64,000 nucleotides of DNA from Candidatus Poribacteria bacterium (GTDB lineage: Bacteria; Poribacteria; WGA-4E; WGA-3G). This document shows positions 44,269-54,188 of this stretch, piece by piece. The DNA lies in NCBI GenBank assembly GCA_022827185.1, contig JAJDTM010000031.1, positions 1 to 64,000 on the forward strand, given 5' to 3'. The translations under genes and the position numbers were made by a program. Position 1 is the stretch's first letter. Each line of letters opens with the position of its first letter. Under the pieces are notes generated by a model, which saw only the letters and a program-made list of their open reading frames with translations, did no database searches and was not told the DNA's origin.

Positions 44269-44516
44269 CGCCGCCCACCTTTCCAAAGATAGGCGGCGTA
44301 GCCGACTCGCTCAAAAAAAAGCGGAGAAGTCAAACCTTCGGCGCGCCGACGTTCGACGATCTCTATAGCGGAATCACCGAACCAAATCTGGCCACTTTTC
44401 GGATCGATGCCAGCTGTTTGCCCAATTCGTTCCGTAATATCATGCTGTTTCTGGTATTCCGCCCAGATACGCTTAGCGTTGCGTGAATCGACTTCTGTCC
44501 AACTTGAGTGTTTCAT
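44265..44516 (-). CDS. Small protein coupled to the retropepsin-like protease
   Basis: GGGAGG nine nt upstream sets the ATG at 44516; 83 residues. MKHSSWTEVDSRNAKRIWAE, then QKQHDITERIGQTAGIDP and ERRRAEGLTSPLFFERVGY. No domain is recognised with confidence; the size and the middle segment resemble small partner proteins of the DUF5678 type. The stop codon overlaps the protease start (GTGA), so the two proteins should be made in step and probably interact. Confidence 0.72.
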   Translation of the reverse strand: MKHSSWTEVDSRNAKRIWAEYQKQHDITERIGQTAGIDPKSGQIWFGDSAIEIVERRRAEGLTSPLFFERVGYAAYLWKGGRR

Positions 44517-44633
44517 TGTTGATGCCTCCCTTCTATTGCAGGCACGGTTTGAAATCAAGGCTTTTGTCAGTAGGATGTGCTGAATCATTCTAACGGAAGA
44601 ATACCACGAAACTTGAGCGATGTCAAATTGAAT

Positions 44634-47216
44634 TTACGTCTTTTGGAAGACGAATTCTCCTTTTTCAAAGTCAACAGCAATCGCGTCGCCGTCGTGGAAG
44701 GTGCCTTCGAGCATCTGGATAGCTAACGGGTTGAGGATATCGCGTTGGATTGTCCGGCGGAGCGGACGCGCGCCGTACACTGTGTCAAATCCGCGTTTGA
44801 CGAGTTCCTTGTTTGCAGATTCAGAGAGTGTCAAGGTCATCTCCTTCTCCGCAAAGCGGTGGCTCAACTGCGCGAGTTCTAACGTGACAATCCGTTTCAA
44901 CTCTTCAATGCCGAGTCGGTCGAAGATAATCAGATCGTCAATGCGGTTCAGGAATTCGGGTGGAAAATGCACCTGTACGGCTTCCATCACTTTGCGACGA
45001 ATTTCTTTTCCGTCCAAAAGTGCATCACTAATCCACTGGCTACCGATGTTGGAGGTCATGATGACAACAGCGTTTTTGAAATCGACGGTGCGTCCTTGTC
45101 CGTCCGTCATTCTGCCGTCATCAAGCATCTGGAGCAAGACATTGAACACCTCTGAATGCGCCTTCTCCACCTCGTCGAGTAGGATGACGCAATACGGGTG
45201 TCGTCGGACTGCTTCGGTCAGCTGCCCGCCTTCATCGTAACCGACGTATCCCGGGGGCGCGCCGATGAGTCGGGAGACGGTGTGCTTTTCCATGTATTCG
45301 CTCATGTCAATCCGCGCCATGGCGTTTGCATCGTCAAACAAGAATTCGGCGAGCGATTTGGCGAGATGCGTCTTGCCGACACCTGTGGGTCCCATGAAAA
45401 GGAAAGAACCGAGCGGACGATCAGGGTCGCCGAGACCGACGCGGGCACGACGGATCGCATTGGAGACGGCACTCACTGCCTCATCTTGCCCGATGACTTG
45501 TTCACGCAAACGTTCTTCCATGTTGATGAGTTTCTGTGTCTCACCCTCCATGAGTCGGTAGACAGGAATACCCGTCCACTTCGCTACAATTTCGGCAATA
45601 TCTTCTGCACCGACCTGCTCTTTGAGCATCTGTGTGCCTTGTGCATCTGTTTCCAGTGTTTCTCGGACATTTTTGAGTTGGGATTCCAGTTCCGGTATTT
45701 TACCGTATTCGAGTTCTGAGGCTCTGCCGAGATTGCCTGCGCGTTTTGCCTGTTCAGATTCAATACGAAGTGCTTCAATCTGTTCCATTAACTCGCCAAT
45801 CTGCGTCAGACTCGCTTTCTCGTTCTGCCATGCGGCTTTGCGAGCGTTTGCCCGTTCCTTGAGTTCAGCAAGTTCTGCGGTCAGTTTTTCAAGTCGTTGT
45901 TGTGAGGCAGCGTCCTCTTCCTTCTCCAATGCCTGCTGCTCTATTTGGAGTTGGATGATACGACGTTCCACCTCGTCAATCTCCTCTGGCACGCTGTCAA
46001 TTTCGATTCGCAAGCGCGATGCAGCCTCATCCACGAGATCTACGGCTTTATCGGGTAAGAACCGTTCGGAGATATAACGTTTTGAGAGGGTCGCGGCGGC
46101 GACAATGGCGTTATCCTGAATTTGTACGCCGTGATGCGTTTCATAGCGTTCCTTCAAGCCTCGTAGAATCGCTATGGTATCTTCAACCGTAGGTTCTTCA
46201 ACTTGTACGGGTTGGAATCGGCGTTCCAAGGCGGCATCTTTCTCAACGTATTTGCGATACTCGTCAAGCGTTGTCGCACCGATGCATCGCAATTCACCGC
46301 GCGCCAACGCGGGTTTGAGCATGTTGGACGCATCCACGGCACCTTCTGCGGCACCGGCACCGACGATGGTATGGAGTTCATCAATAAAGAGAATGACCTG
46401 TCCTTCTGCCTGTTCCACATCAGCAAGGACAGCCTTTAAACGATCCTCAAACTCACCGCGGTACTTGCTCCCTGCGATGAGCGCGCCTAAATCGAGCGCG
46501 ATGAGTCGCTTCTCGCGAAGGCTCTCTGGGACATCGCCGTCAGCGATACGTTGTGCTAATCCTTCCACAATCGCTGTTTTCCCGACACCGGGTTCACCGA
46601 TCAGCACAGGGTTATTTTTCCGTCTACGGGAGAGGACTTGCATCACGCGCCGGATTTCATCATCGCGCCCGATCACTGGATCGAGTTTACCTGAAATCGC
46701 CTCTTGGGTGAGTTCTCTGCCGAATCGGGTCAGTGCCTGATATTTGTCTTCTGGATTCTGATCGGTTATCCGTTGATTGCCGCGGATATCAACGAGTGCC
46801 TTGAGGATTTTGTCCTTCGTTACACCTGCTTCTCGAAGGATTTTACCGACTTCCGTCTGCTTCGCTTCGGCACAGGCTATCAGAAGATGTTCTGTGCTGA
46901 CGTACTCGTCCTTGAGTGCTGTTGCCTCTTTGAATCCGGTATCTAAAACAGATTGCAAAGCGTGGCTGATACGCATTTCAGAAGCTGCGCCCTGCACTTT
47001 AGGTGCTTTTTCAACGGCAGCCGCAATTGCTGACGTAACGCCAGCAATATCGACACCTAATTTCTGGAAAATCGGTGTGACAATTCCGTCAGTTTGTTGA
47101 ATGAGTGCCAACATCAGATGTTCAACGTTAAGTTCGGGGTTTTGTGCATCTGTTGCTAAATTTTGTGCTGCTTCCAATGCCTCTTGTGTTTTAATTGTTA
47201 ATCTATCAAATCTCAT
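44634..47216 (-). CDS. clpB: ATP-dependent disaggregase ClpB
   Basis: An 860-residue Hsp100 protein with the full order: N-terminal Clp repeat domain (1-145), NBD1 with Walker [14 protein letters not shown] (about 207-219) and Walker [16 protein letters not shown], the long coiled-coil middle domain (about 400-530), NBD2 with Walker [14 protein letters not shown] and the Walker B-type [11 protein letters not shown], and a C-terminal D2 small domain ([18 protein letters not shown]). It works with DnaK to dissolve protein aggregates. GGAGG precedes the ATG. No CIRCE or clear sigma-32 site was noticed upstream, where a palindromic repeat core (47263-47298) lies. Confidence 0.97.
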   Translation of the reverse strand: MRFDRLTIKTQEALEAAQNLATDAQNPELNVEHLMLALIQQTDGIVTPIFQKLGVDIAGVTSAIAAAVEKAPKVQGAASEMRISHALQSVLDTGFKEATALKDEYVSTEHLLIACAEAKQTEVGKILREAGVTKDKILKALVDIRGNQRITDQNPEDKYQALTRFGRELTQEAISGKLDPVIGRDDEIRRVMQVLSRRRKNNPVLIGEPGVGKTAIVEGLAQRIADGDVPESLREKRLIALDLGALIAGSKYRGEFEDRLKAVLADVEQAEGQVILFIDELHTIVGAGAAEGAVDASNMLKPALARGELRCIGATTLDEYRKYVEKDAALERRFQPVQVEEPTVEDTIAILRGLKERYETHHGVQIQDNAIVAAATLSKRYISERFLPDKAVDLVDEAASRLRIEIDSVPEEIDEVERRIIQLQIEQQALEKEEDAASQQRLEKLTAELAELKERANARKAAWQNEKASLTQIGELMEQIEALRIESEQAKRAGNLGRASELEYGKIPELESQLKNVRETLETDAQGTQMLKEQVGAEDIAEIVAKWTGIPVYRLMEGETQKLINMEERLREQVIGQDEAVSAVSNAIRRARVGLGDPDRPLGSFLFMGPTGVGKTHLAKSLAEFLFDDANAMARIDMSEYMEKHTVSRLIGAPPGYVGYDEGGQLTEAVRRHPYCVILLDEVEKAHSEVFNVLLQMLDDGRMTDGQGRTVDFKNAVVIMTSNIGSQWISDALLDGKEIRRKVMEAVQVHFPPEFLNRIDDLIIFDRLGIEELKRIVTLELAQLSHRFAEKEMTLTLSESANKELVKRGFDTVYGARPLRRTIQRDILNPLAIQMLEGTFHDGDAIAVDFEKGEFVFQKT

Positions 47217-47262
47217 GGCGAACCTCCAGTGTTGTATCTATTTTATTCAAATTGTGATTTAA

Positions 47263-47298
47263 CCCCCTAAATCCCCCTTATCAGGGGGACTTTAAGAG
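47263..47298. repeat. Solo CCCCCTAAATCCCCC...GGGGGACTTTAAGA core
   Basis: Same core as at 3317, 3360, 51435 and 63124 but without the AGGACTTACGCA termini. It lies 46 bp upstream of the clpB start, so it is either in the leader or right behind the promoter. Confidence 0.8.
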
Positions 47299-47460
47299 CA
47301 TCAGTTCAACACAAGTGTAGCAAGATTTATGCCATTCTTGTTTTCCGTTTGGCGGTCAAAATGGGGTGATTACACACCAAAGTCTATGCCACTTTGGCAT
47401 CTAACTTGCAAATTTGGCAGGCAAGCCAGCCGCGATCAGGACAATTTAACGATTAACGTT

Positions 47461-49185
47461 CTATTCATTTGAAAGCGGTTCGGTTATAACAAGTTCTTGA
47501 TTCACTGCGAGGTTTTCCAAAATCTGTACAATACCGCTCTGCCAACGAATTTTAAGTTGATCAACAGTCGTTTCTTGACCGACCCCGAAAAGTACTCTTG
47601 GATCGTTGCTACTGAGGTAACTGGATCCGAGGTGAACTTCGCGCGTCTGGGATTCAGCACCGATGGTCAATGTGATGCGAGCACCGATGCCGTCGCGGTT
47701 GCTGCGGGTGCCGATCAGCTTGAGGCGGAGCCAGTTGTTGGAAGTCTTGCTTTCGTTTTGGAGGAGCGTTACTTTATCGTTCAGCTGCGTGATAAGTAGG
47801 TCTGTGTCGCCATCGTTATCGTAATCGCCGAAAAGGGTACCGCGGCTGACAGTGGGTTGCTCACCAAGCGGTATCTCAGCAAACGTGCTATCGCCTTGAT
47901 TCCAGAAGAGTTGATTCGGTTGCTTGTATGAAAGAACGTCTGTGGTCCTTTCAACATTCGGGAAGATATGACCATTAGCGACAAAAATATCGAGGTGTCC
48001 ATCGTTATCGGCATCGAAAAATCCGGTGCCGAACCCTAAAGAGAGATAACTCTCTTCACCGAGCTGTGCTTTGTAACTCACATCAGTAAAAGTGCCATCG
48101 CCGTTATTCCGATAGAGCGTATTTGTCTCATAGGAAAAATTAGTAACAAAGAGATCAAGAAATCCATCGCTGTTGTAATCACCGGCATCAACACCCATAC
48201 CGGCTTGAGCGATGCCATCTGCGCTATAAGCACAGCCTGTGAGGATTGCGATCTCAGCAAAGGTGCCATCGCCTTTGTTATAGAAGAGGTAGTTTGGTGT
48301 GTCATCGTTGGCAACGTAGAGATCGGGATTTCCGTCTGCGTCGAAGTCTGCGGCAACAACGCCTAATCCTTTACCGTGGAACATGCTCCCTGGATCTCGA
48401 ATGTTGGCAGCCTTAGTGACATCGGTAAAGGTGCCATCGCCGTTGTTGCGATAGAGTCTGTCAGGCGCGCCTTCAAAATGTTTCGGATGGCAGTAACCGC
48501 GAACCTTCTCGGTTGTCTCGGTTGCCCCGAACGCGGGCGTCTCAAAACAGGGAGGATAGGTGGCATCTAATTTATAGTTGAGGTAGTTAACAACATAAAG
48601 GTCGAGGTAGCCATCGTTGTTGTAATCGAAAAAGGTTGCGCTACTACTCCAGCGAGCGTCTCCTGTATCAGATTTAGCCGTGACATCGGTAAAAGTGCCA
48701 TTGCCGTTGTTATGATAGAGTCGGTTCGCGCCGAAATTGGTTACGTAAAGGTCTATGTAACCGTCATTGTTGTAATCTCCGCATGCAACGCCGTGTCCAT
48801 AACTTCCTTGATTACTGACACCCGTAAATGCCGTGACATCGGTGAAAGTGCCATTGCCGTTATTTCGGTAGAGTATACTTGGGGCAGCACTATTGACGAG
48901 GTAGAGATCAAGGGAGCCATCGTTGTTATAATCGAGGAATGCACCGCCTGCGCCGAGCGTCTCAGGAAGATGGAATTCACCGGCTGCACCGTCTGTGTGT
49001 TTAAAGTGGATACCGGCACTATCGGTAACATCTGTGAAATGAATAGGCGATTCTATTGGTAGGGCAGGAAGCGGGGTCAGCGTAAGAAGTAGGACGGAAA
49101 TTGCGGTAATTAAAACCAGCCAACCGGAACGGCAAGTATAAAAACTATCTCGCTTTAAAAGGGTGTTAGACGCGAGTGTATCCAT
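47461..49185 (-). CDS. CRTAC1-type secreted protein: FG-GAP/VCBS repeats plus ASPIC/UnbV domain
   Basis: A 574-residue protein with an N-terminal hydrophobic signal/anchor (about 21-42). Multiple VCBS/FG-GAP repeats follow the pattern LYRNNGNGTFTDVT then GDYNNDGYIDLYVTN, a calcium-binding D-x-N-x-D-G-x-x-D loop repeated about seven times, forming a beta-propeller. The C-terminal 80 residues (WLRLKLIGTRSNRDGIGARI, VHLGSSYLSSNDPRVLFGVG, LKIRWQSGIVQ) are the ASPIC/UnbV domain. Such proteins are extracellular and common in PVC and marine bacteria; exact function unknown. Confidence 0.92.
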   Translation of the reverse strand: MDTLASNTLLKRDSFYTCRSGWLVLITAISVLLLTLTPLPALPIESPIHFTDVTDSAGIHFKHTDGAAGEFHLPETLGAGGAFLDYNNDGSLDLYLVNSAAPSILYRNNGNGTFTDVTAFTGVSNQGSYGHGVACGDYNNDGYIDLYVTNFGANRLYHNNGNGTFTDVTAKSDTGDARWSSSATFFDYNNDGYLDLYVVNYLNYKLDATYPPCFETPAFGATETTEKVRGYCHPKHFEGAPDRLYRNNGDGTFTDVTKAANIRDPGSMFHGKGLGVVAADFDADGNPDLYVANDDTPNYLFYNKGDGTFAEIAILTGCAYSADGIAQAGMGVDAGDYNSDGFLDLFVTNFSYETNTLYRNNGDGTFTDVSYKAQLGEESYLSLGFGTGFFDADNDGHLDIFVANGHIFPNVERTTDVLSYKQPNQLFWNQGDSTFAEIPLGEQPTVSRGTLFGDYDNDGDTDLLITQLNDKVTLLQNESKTSNNWLRLKLIGTRSNRDGIGARITLTIGAESQTREVHLGSSYLSSNDPRVLFGVGQETTVDQLKIRWQSGIVQILENLAVNQELVITEPLSNE

Positions 49186-49206
49186 AATGTCTGCGCTTCA
49201 CCGGAT

Positions 49207-49998
49207 TTAATTGCCGACTGTGTCATACATCTTTGTGATTACTTCAAGGATGTCGGGTGCTTTAGTGAGGTAGCGGACTTTTGCTTGTTCTTTAATATCT
49301 GTGGGAATTCCGTGTAGTGCCTCAGCAATAGCCCCAGCGATAGCACCAAGCGTGTCAGAATCACCACCGAGAGAGATGGCGTTACGTACAGCGTCTTCAT
49401 AATTTTCGGATTCCAAAGCACACGTGACCGCCTGTGGTACGGCACCTTGACAGGTCATATCGAAAACGTAATCGGGACGGATTTCGTCCACCGTCTGTGT
49501 TAAGTCGTAACCGTATTCAGTAGCGATAACTTTGCGGATAGCATCGGCATTTTCACCATGATAAGCGAGCCAGATGGCGTGTGTTGTCGCCCGTGCGCCT
49601 TTTATGCCCTCTGGGTGATCGTGGCTGATAACAGTCACTTTGTCGGCCGCGAGAAGTGCTGCGTCAAGATCGTCGCGATTCAGGAACGCTGCTGGAGAGA
49701 CCCGCATCGCTGCGCCGTTACGGAAGGTACAGTTAGGTGCGTCCGCCTCCGATTCGGCATAAATCCATGTTTTAAATATCTGGCTGAAACCGCAGTTGGG
49801 ATAACGTTTGCCCCACTTGCGCATCGTCTCCGCTGGCGAGAGATTATGCAAGAGAGCATCTGCAACAGCGGTTGTGCAAACCGAATCATCAGTGAAACGG
49901 CAGTTCTCACTGAAGAAGGGGAAATCCTTGGTTTTGATACGTCGGTCCTTCGGTTCGTAGATTGAACCGACAATATCCCCGATAATTGCACCTATCAT
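49207..49998 (-). CDS. ADP-ribosylglycohydrolase family protein
   Basis: The frame is open further, but AAAGGA before the ATG at 49998 and the family start MIGAIIGDIVGSIYEP fix the N-terminus; 263 residues. FTDDSVCTTAVADALL (metal-binding Asp pair) and the C-terminal SLGGDSDTLGAIAGAIAEAL are the two dinuclear-metal motifs of DraG/ARH enzymes. It should remove ADP-ribose from protein or small molecules. It starts 34 bp after the small gene at 50033 and seems part of a minus-strand operon. Confidence 0.93.
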   Translation of the reverse strand: MIGAIIGDIVGSIYEPKDRRIKTKDFPFFSENCRFTDDSVCTTAVADALLHNLSPAETMRKWGKRYPNCGFSQIFKTWIYAESEADAPNCTFRNGAAMRVSPAAFLNRDDLDAALLAADKVTVISHDHPEGIKGARATTHAIWLAYHGENADAIRKVIATEYGYDLTQTVDEIRPDYVFDMTCQGAVPQAVTCALESENYEDAVRNAISLGGDSDTLGAIAGAIAEALHGIPTDIKEQAKVRYLTKAPDILEVITKMYDTVGN

Positions 49999-50032
49999 AT
50001 TTCTGTCCTTTAAAACAGTTCTTCGTTTATGT

Positions 50033-50401
50033 TCATTCACGTGAGCTGTAGTATCCAAGAAACGCGATGTCTCGTAAGCCTCTGAATAGTTTTCGTCGAA
50101 TTCCGAAACGGCTCTTTGCCCAAGTATCAATATATCTAACCGCATCGCGTTGCGCAAGCTGCGTAAAATGTTGCGGTTTCCCGATGAAAAGGGCTGGACA
50201 CCACTGGAATAGATGGAGCGCGAAACGGAGCTGCCTCTGTAATGTTGTAGGTAATTGTTTGACGAATGCATCGATGGTAATAACCGATATATTCAATGCA
50301 TCACCATGGGGAACGCCTACCATATACGCGCATACAGATTTGAGGATCTCGTGTTCGAGCTGGGTGAAAAAGTAAGTAACATTTTGGGTTGTTTTAAGCA
50401 T
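50033..50401 (-). CDS. Small helical protein resembling gluconate 2-dehydrogenase subunit 3/GMC-associated domain
   Basis: The ATG at 50401 overlaps the stop of the isomerase gene (ATGCTTAA); 122 residues. The sequence FFTQLEHEILKSVCAYMVG, then LRFALHLFQWCPALFIGKPQ, FTQLAQRDAVRYIDTWAKS and RKLFRGLRDIAFLGYYSS has the spacing of the short helical subunit or N-terminal domain that accompanies GMC oxidoreductases. No GMC flavoprotein is nearby and no Tat signal is seen. The match is by pattern only. Confidence 0.6.
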   Translation of the reverse strand: MLKTTQNVTYFFTQLEHEILKSVCAYMVGVPHGDALNISVITIDAFVKQLPTTLQRQLRFALHLFQWCPALFIGKPQHFTQLAQRDAVRYIDTWAKSRFGIRRKLFRGLRDIAFLGYYSSRE

Positions 50402-51317
50402 CGGATTGTTCACGCGATTCTGATAAGGATTCACACAATTCTCGTGCCTCTATGACAGGTGCTGCTTCACACGGACGGATCTCTAAAACCTTTAAGACTT
50501 CTGAAGGCAGTTGCTCAAAGACTTCGTCCCACTCAAGGTCTCCTGTGCCTGGCGGGTGATACGCCTCAAGGTCTTGAAGATCGTGTAAGTTCACGCCGAT
50601 GAGATGTTCTGCATAATGCGCAAGCCATTCATTCGCCCAGCACACGCCGAGTTTTTCCTGTAGGGCTGCATGCCCGACATCGTGCCAATAGCGCATTGGG
50701 CTGCCGTAAAATTTCTCAAAGAACAACCCGACCTCATCAAAATTCGGGATTTGATAGTAATGTGGACGATTTTCAATAGCGATGCAGAGTTCCATCCGTA
50801 ATGCGTTTTCGTTTAATTCGTCAAGACTTCTTAAAACGGCATCTTGATGTTTTGCTTCTTTACGCTTTCGCCATTCGGTGGCTTCTGTCACCTTTTCGTT
50901 GAAGGCTTCAAACTCTCGCTCGCCATAAGTATAAAGATCCTTCATGAGGTAGGATCGGTCATAAGTATCAACTTCACCGAGATGGAGCACCACCGTTGGG
51001 ATTTCTAATTCAAGGGCAAGTTCCATCGTCTGAAGGGTCCGCCGGACGGCTTCCGTCCGTTCATCTGTATTGAGACTGGAAAGTAAAATCTTGTCCTTCT
51101 CTGCCTCTGTCTGAGAAGTTCCTGGGAGGATCGGGCAAAAATTGTGGATGGAGCAGGGTGGATTTTCGCGGAAATACGGCTTGAGCTGCTCGACCTGATC
51201 GGGTGTGAGATGCCTGCTGAGTTCGAGTGCTTCAAAGCCGAGATTTTTGAGTTCATCAAATAGGGCGGCACCGTCTTGCTGTTTCAAGGCGTTCCACATT
51301 GTTGAAATTGCTAACAT
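50394..51317 (-). CDS. Sugar phosphate isomerase/epimerase-like TIM-barrel protein
   Basis: A 307-residue xylose-isomerase-like (AP endonuclease family 2) barrel: LGFEALELSRHL near the N-terminus, PTVVLHLGEVDTYD, LCIAIENRPHYYQIPNFDEV (metal-binding Glu), MRYWHDVGHAALQEKLGV (Asp/His), LIGVNLHDLQDLEAYHPPGTGDLEW and VLEIRPCEA. The E-D/H-H-E metal set appears complete. Its sugar or polyol substrate is unknown. Linked by overlap to the small helical protein downstream. Confidence 0.85.
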   Translation of the reverse strand: MLAISTMWNALKQQDGAALFDELKNLGFEALELSRHLTPDQVEQLKPYFRENPPCSIHNFCPILPGTSQTEAEKDKILLSSLNTDERTEAVRRTLQTMELALELEIPTVVLHLGEVDTYDRSYLMKDLYTYGEREFEAFNEKVTEATEWRKRKEAKHQDAVLRSLDELNENALRMELCIAIENRPHYYQIPNFDEVGLFFEKFYGSPMRYWHDVGHAALQEKLGVCWANEWLAHYAEHLIGVNLHDLQDLEAYHPPGTGDLEWDEVFEQLPSEVLKVLEIRPCEAAPVIEARELCESLSESREQSDA

Positions 51318-51406
51318 ATTTGGCTATCGGCTATTGGCTGTCGGCTTTCAGTAAGAAAGATTTTCGTCAACAAAAATTCCTACTGGTGCCATTCCTTTAG
51401 TATATT

Positions 51407-51485
51407 AGGATTTACGCAAAAAGCAGCATTTTAACCCCCTAAATCCCCCTTATCAGGGGGACTTTAAGAGGAATGCGTAAGTCCT
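51407..51485. mobile_element. 79-bp MITE-like element, single core
   Basis: Termini AGGATTTACGCA (51407-51418) and TGCGTAAGTCCT (51474-51485), core 51435-51471. TATATT-like sequence on both sides may be a target duplication around TA. Just upstream (51319-51345) is a short TTGGCTATCGGCTATTGGCT heptamer-type run. Confidence 0.82.
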
Positions 51486-51520
51486 CTATATTTGAAAGAT
51501 ATGACAGTATGGGCGTGTAT

Positions 51521-52126
51521 CTACTGCTTTACAATAACTTTGCGTCCTTCCACCTTTAGTCTGCCTTGCGCATACCACTTAATCACCTTAGGATATAGTT
51601 TGTGTTCTTCCACCTGAATCCGATTGTGTAGGCTCTCTTCGTCATCTGTATCCAAGACAGGGACAGCTGCCTGAGCGATGATGGGTCCCGTATCTACACC
51701 TTTGTCAACAAAATGAACGGTTACACCGGCGATTTTCACACCATACGCCAATGTATCAGCAACAGGGTGTGCGCCAGGGAATGCTGGTAAAAGTGCCGGG
51801 TGGACATTGATAATACGATTCTGGTATTTTCGGACGAATAGGGGTTGGAACAGTTTCATAAATCCTGCGAGGACAATGAGTTCCGCGGCATAATGTTCAA
51901 TAAGGTTTGAAATTTCGGCATCAAAATCGACGCGATTCTCAAAATCTTGGGTTTTAACAATGTGTGTTGGTATGCCGGCGCGTTTTGCGCGTGTAAGCGC
52001 GTAAGCCTTCCGTCGGTCGCTGATTACGGCTGCGATCTCAATACCACTTGTTTCGTCTTGATGTAGCTGCTCAATTAGCGTTTGGAGATTGGTGCCGCTG
52101 CCTGAAACGAGAACTGCGATTTTCAT
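51521..52126 (-). CDS. purN: Phosphoribosylglycinamide formyltransferase
   Basis: A 201-residue enzyme of purine synthesis that formylates GAR with 10-formyl-THF. Motifs: VLVSGSGTNLQTLIEQ (phosphate loop), VISDRRKAYALTRAKRAGI, VLAGFMKLF, IINVHPALLPAFPGAH (catalytic Asn and His) and TVHFVDKGVDTGPIIAQAAV (catalytic Asp). Length and order are normal. It is flanked by MITE-like elements on both sides. Confidence 0.95.
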   Translation of the reverse strand: MKIAVLVSGSGTNLQTLIEQLHQDETSGIEIAAVISDRRKAYALTRAKRAGIPTHIVKTQDFENRVDFDAEISNLIEHYAAELIVLAGFMKLFQPLFVRKYQNRIINVHPALLPAFPGAHPVADTLAYGVKIAGVTVHFVDKGVDTGPIIAQAAVPVLDTDDEESLHNRIQVEEHKLYPKVIKWYAQGRLKVEGRKVIVKQ

Positions 52127-52198
52127 ACTTTTAATAATTGGGTTTCCGCTTTGATTTTTGTTTCATCTCACATTTTGCGGCTCAATAGAAAATCAATT

Positions 52199-52288
52199 AG
52201 GACTTACGCATTTTTCGATGATAACGAACGTCCGACACACTGCAGGCGGGGTTTAAAACCCCGCCTGCGTGGGGGCTGCGTAAGTCCT
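52199..52288. mobile_element. 90-bp MITE-like element, GCAGGCGGGGTTT core
   Basis: Perfect 12-bp termini AGGACTTACGCA (52199-52210) and TGCGTAAGTCCT (52277-52288). Interior ACGAACGTCCGACACACTGC then GCGGGGTTTAAAACCCCGC, as in 31856-31946. AATT-rich flanks on both sides. Confidence 0.82.
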
Positions 52289-52303
52289 ATTAATTTTGAT
52301 TTC

Positions 52304-54115
52304 TTACCAATACGAATGGTTTGTCCGCTGTCCATTAGGTATAGGCAGCCAAACGCCTCCAGTCTCGGTCGCTACCTGCTGTTGGAAATCGTCGTAAGTG
52401 CCGACGACGCTGACAAAGACTTGTTTCTGCTGTAACATTTGGATAATCGCGAGTGATGAGTATTCACCCTCTGCGGGTTCATCGGTAACCAGAATGAAAT
52501 AGGGATGTGCGTCCGGGCGGAGTTTCAGCCGTCGCAACCCCTCTGCGACAGCGTCCAATAACGTTTCATCGTCTTGACACGGCAGTTCAACGATCTTCCG
52601 AATTTGTTTGAGGGTTTGCGGTGGATTGTAGACGTTGATCATGTTTACAGACGCACGTGACCGGAAACGGACGACCCCTATCTGATAATCTGCTAAAGCG
52701 TTATCCAAATCCCGAACGAGGACATCAAGTTGCTTCAAAAAATGCGGGAGTTTATCGTCCATACTTTCGCTACTGTCAACGAATAAGATAATATCAAGCG
52801 GTGTGTAAGTGCTGCGTTTGAGCACATCGCCACCGATTTTTGTAGAAACATCCGCCCATTGCGCGTTGCGTAGTGACACAGCTTTGCTCCTTGGATTCAT
52901 CACCCTGTTGAGTTTCTGTGTCAACTGTGGTCGTGGTTCTTCAGGAATGAGATGCCACTTGCCTCCCGTCTCAGTAGCAAGCATCTGATGTTCATCAAGT
53001 GGAAGACCGAGGACATTCACATAAACACCGAACTCTCGGCAATGCGCAATAGCATCCGTCACCTCTAATCCTTCTCGACTTGTTAGCGGTTCATCCGTAA
53101 CAAGAATAAAATGTTTTTTAGATGTAGGCCGGAATCGGAGTTCTTTGACAGTTTGAACGACAGCATCCAAGGCATTTTCATCATTATGCGTCGTGATTTC
53201 TTGTAGGGTGCGTTTGTATTCCGTGAAACTCCTTGTCAACTGGACGACTTTGATTCTGTTTCCATCTCTACTTGCCCAGAATTCTGTTACACCGAGCGCG
53301 TAATTGATTTTAGAGTCTTTGTAGACATCTACCATCTCTTTGAGGTGCTCAATGACGGATCTGATATTGTCTCCCATGCTGCCACTGGCATCAATAACGA
53401 AGACTACGTCAATTGGTCCACCCTCGCTTGTTTCGACAATCTCCTGAGCGAGTTTTTTCATAACTCTTGGAAATGAAACTTTGGGCAGTTCTTTCCGTTT
53501 TTCCCGAATCTCTTCCACCAGTGCTGCTGATATATCCTCTTCCTCTTCTTCTTCCACTATTTTGAGGGTCGAAACTTTCGGTGCGCGTTGAACTCTCGGC
53601 GGTCCTGAGCGTTTCGCGCCAAACGTCGTGTCTCCTGCGGGACTTGCGGCTTCCGTCTTCGACAAATTCCCTTCAACGTTGCGAAGCGTCCGGGCAGCGG
53701 TGCTAACATCGCCCCAGTTTTTTTTCGACAGATCAAGTGCTGCTGAAGGTTTTTCTGTTTGCGCCTCGGCTTGTAAGCTGCGTCCCAAGGCGAGCCGCTG
53801 TGTTTCAGTTGCTACCGCGACAGGCGATGCCAGAGATGGCGCGGATTCCCCGGTACTCACATCCGTCAGTTCACGTGCTGGCGTATGAAAGCGCGGCGAA
53901 ATCTTCTTCAGTGGTGGTTTGGGACGAGCACTGTTTTCCACTGACATGAGTTCCGCTGCGAGACCCACCTTCTCTGATGCTATCGGTTGATTCTGTACCA
54001 CAACGTAAAAGGTTGTGATAAGAAAAAACAGATGGAATATCAGAGAAATGGATAATGCTTTACGGGTTACTGATTTGGTTTTCCAAGTTCTATATATCCG
54101 ATTTGCTGATTTCAT
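52304..54115 (-). CDS. Membrane-anchored protein with two von Willebrand factor A domains
   Basis: A 603-residue protein. One N-terminal membrane helix (about 21-41) is followed by a low-complexity linker (about 45-215) with an acidic run (EEEEEED). The first vWA domain begins VVFVIDASGSMGDNIRSVIE, the second ILFVDSSESMDDKLPHFLK; both have the D-x-S-x-S MIDAS motif. The two domains are similar to each other (HFILVTDEPLTSREGLE and YFILVTDEPAEGEYSSL). It follows an ECF sigma/anti-sigma pair, so the three may form one signalling or envelope-stress operon. The binding partner is unknown. Confidence 0.88.
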   Translation of the reverse strand: MKSANRIYRTWKTKSVTRKALSISLIFHLFFLITTFYVVVQNQPIASEKVGLAAELMSVENSARPKPPLKKISPRFHTPARELTDVSTGESAPSLASPVAVATETQRLALGRSLQAEAQTEKPSAALDLSKKNWGDVSTAARTLRNVEGNLSKTEAASPAGDTTFGAKRSGPPRVQRAPKVSTLKIVEEEEEEDISAALVEEIREKRKELPKVSFPRVMKKLAQEIVETSEGGPIDVVFVIDASGSMGDNIRSVIEHLKEMVDVYKDSKINYALGVTEFWASRDGNRIKVVQLTRSFTEYKRTLQEITTHNDENALDAVVQTVKELRFRPTSKKHFILVTDEPLTSREGLEVTDAIAHCREFGVYVNVLGLPLDEHQMLATETGGKWHLIPEEPRPQLTQKLNRVMNPRSKAVSLRNAQWADVSTKIGGDVLKRSTYTPLDIILFVDSSESMDDKLPHFLKQLDVLVRDLDNALADYQIGVVRFRSRASVNMINVYNPPQTLKQIRKIVELPCQDDETLLDAVAEGLRRLKLRPDAHPYFILVTDEPAEGEYSSLAIIQMLQQKQVFVSVVGTYDDFQQQVATETGGVWLPIPNGQRTNHSYW

Positions 54116-54188
54116 TTTTCAAATCCAACATAAGTGTGACGGAAGCACTGCGTCAAGCAGATAGGATCGCATGCCTTGAAGGGACGGC

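Noticed and set aside
44701..46740. Several long plus-strand frames (up to 188 codons) across clpB
   Set aside because: Antisense shadows of the conserved ClpB sequence; compositions rich in Ser/Arg/Cys typical of such shadows.
49999..50271. N-terminal extension of the ADP-ribosylglycohydrolase
   Set aside because: The family start MIGAIIGD with AAAGGA upstream lies at 49998; the extension overlaps the small gene at 50033-50401.
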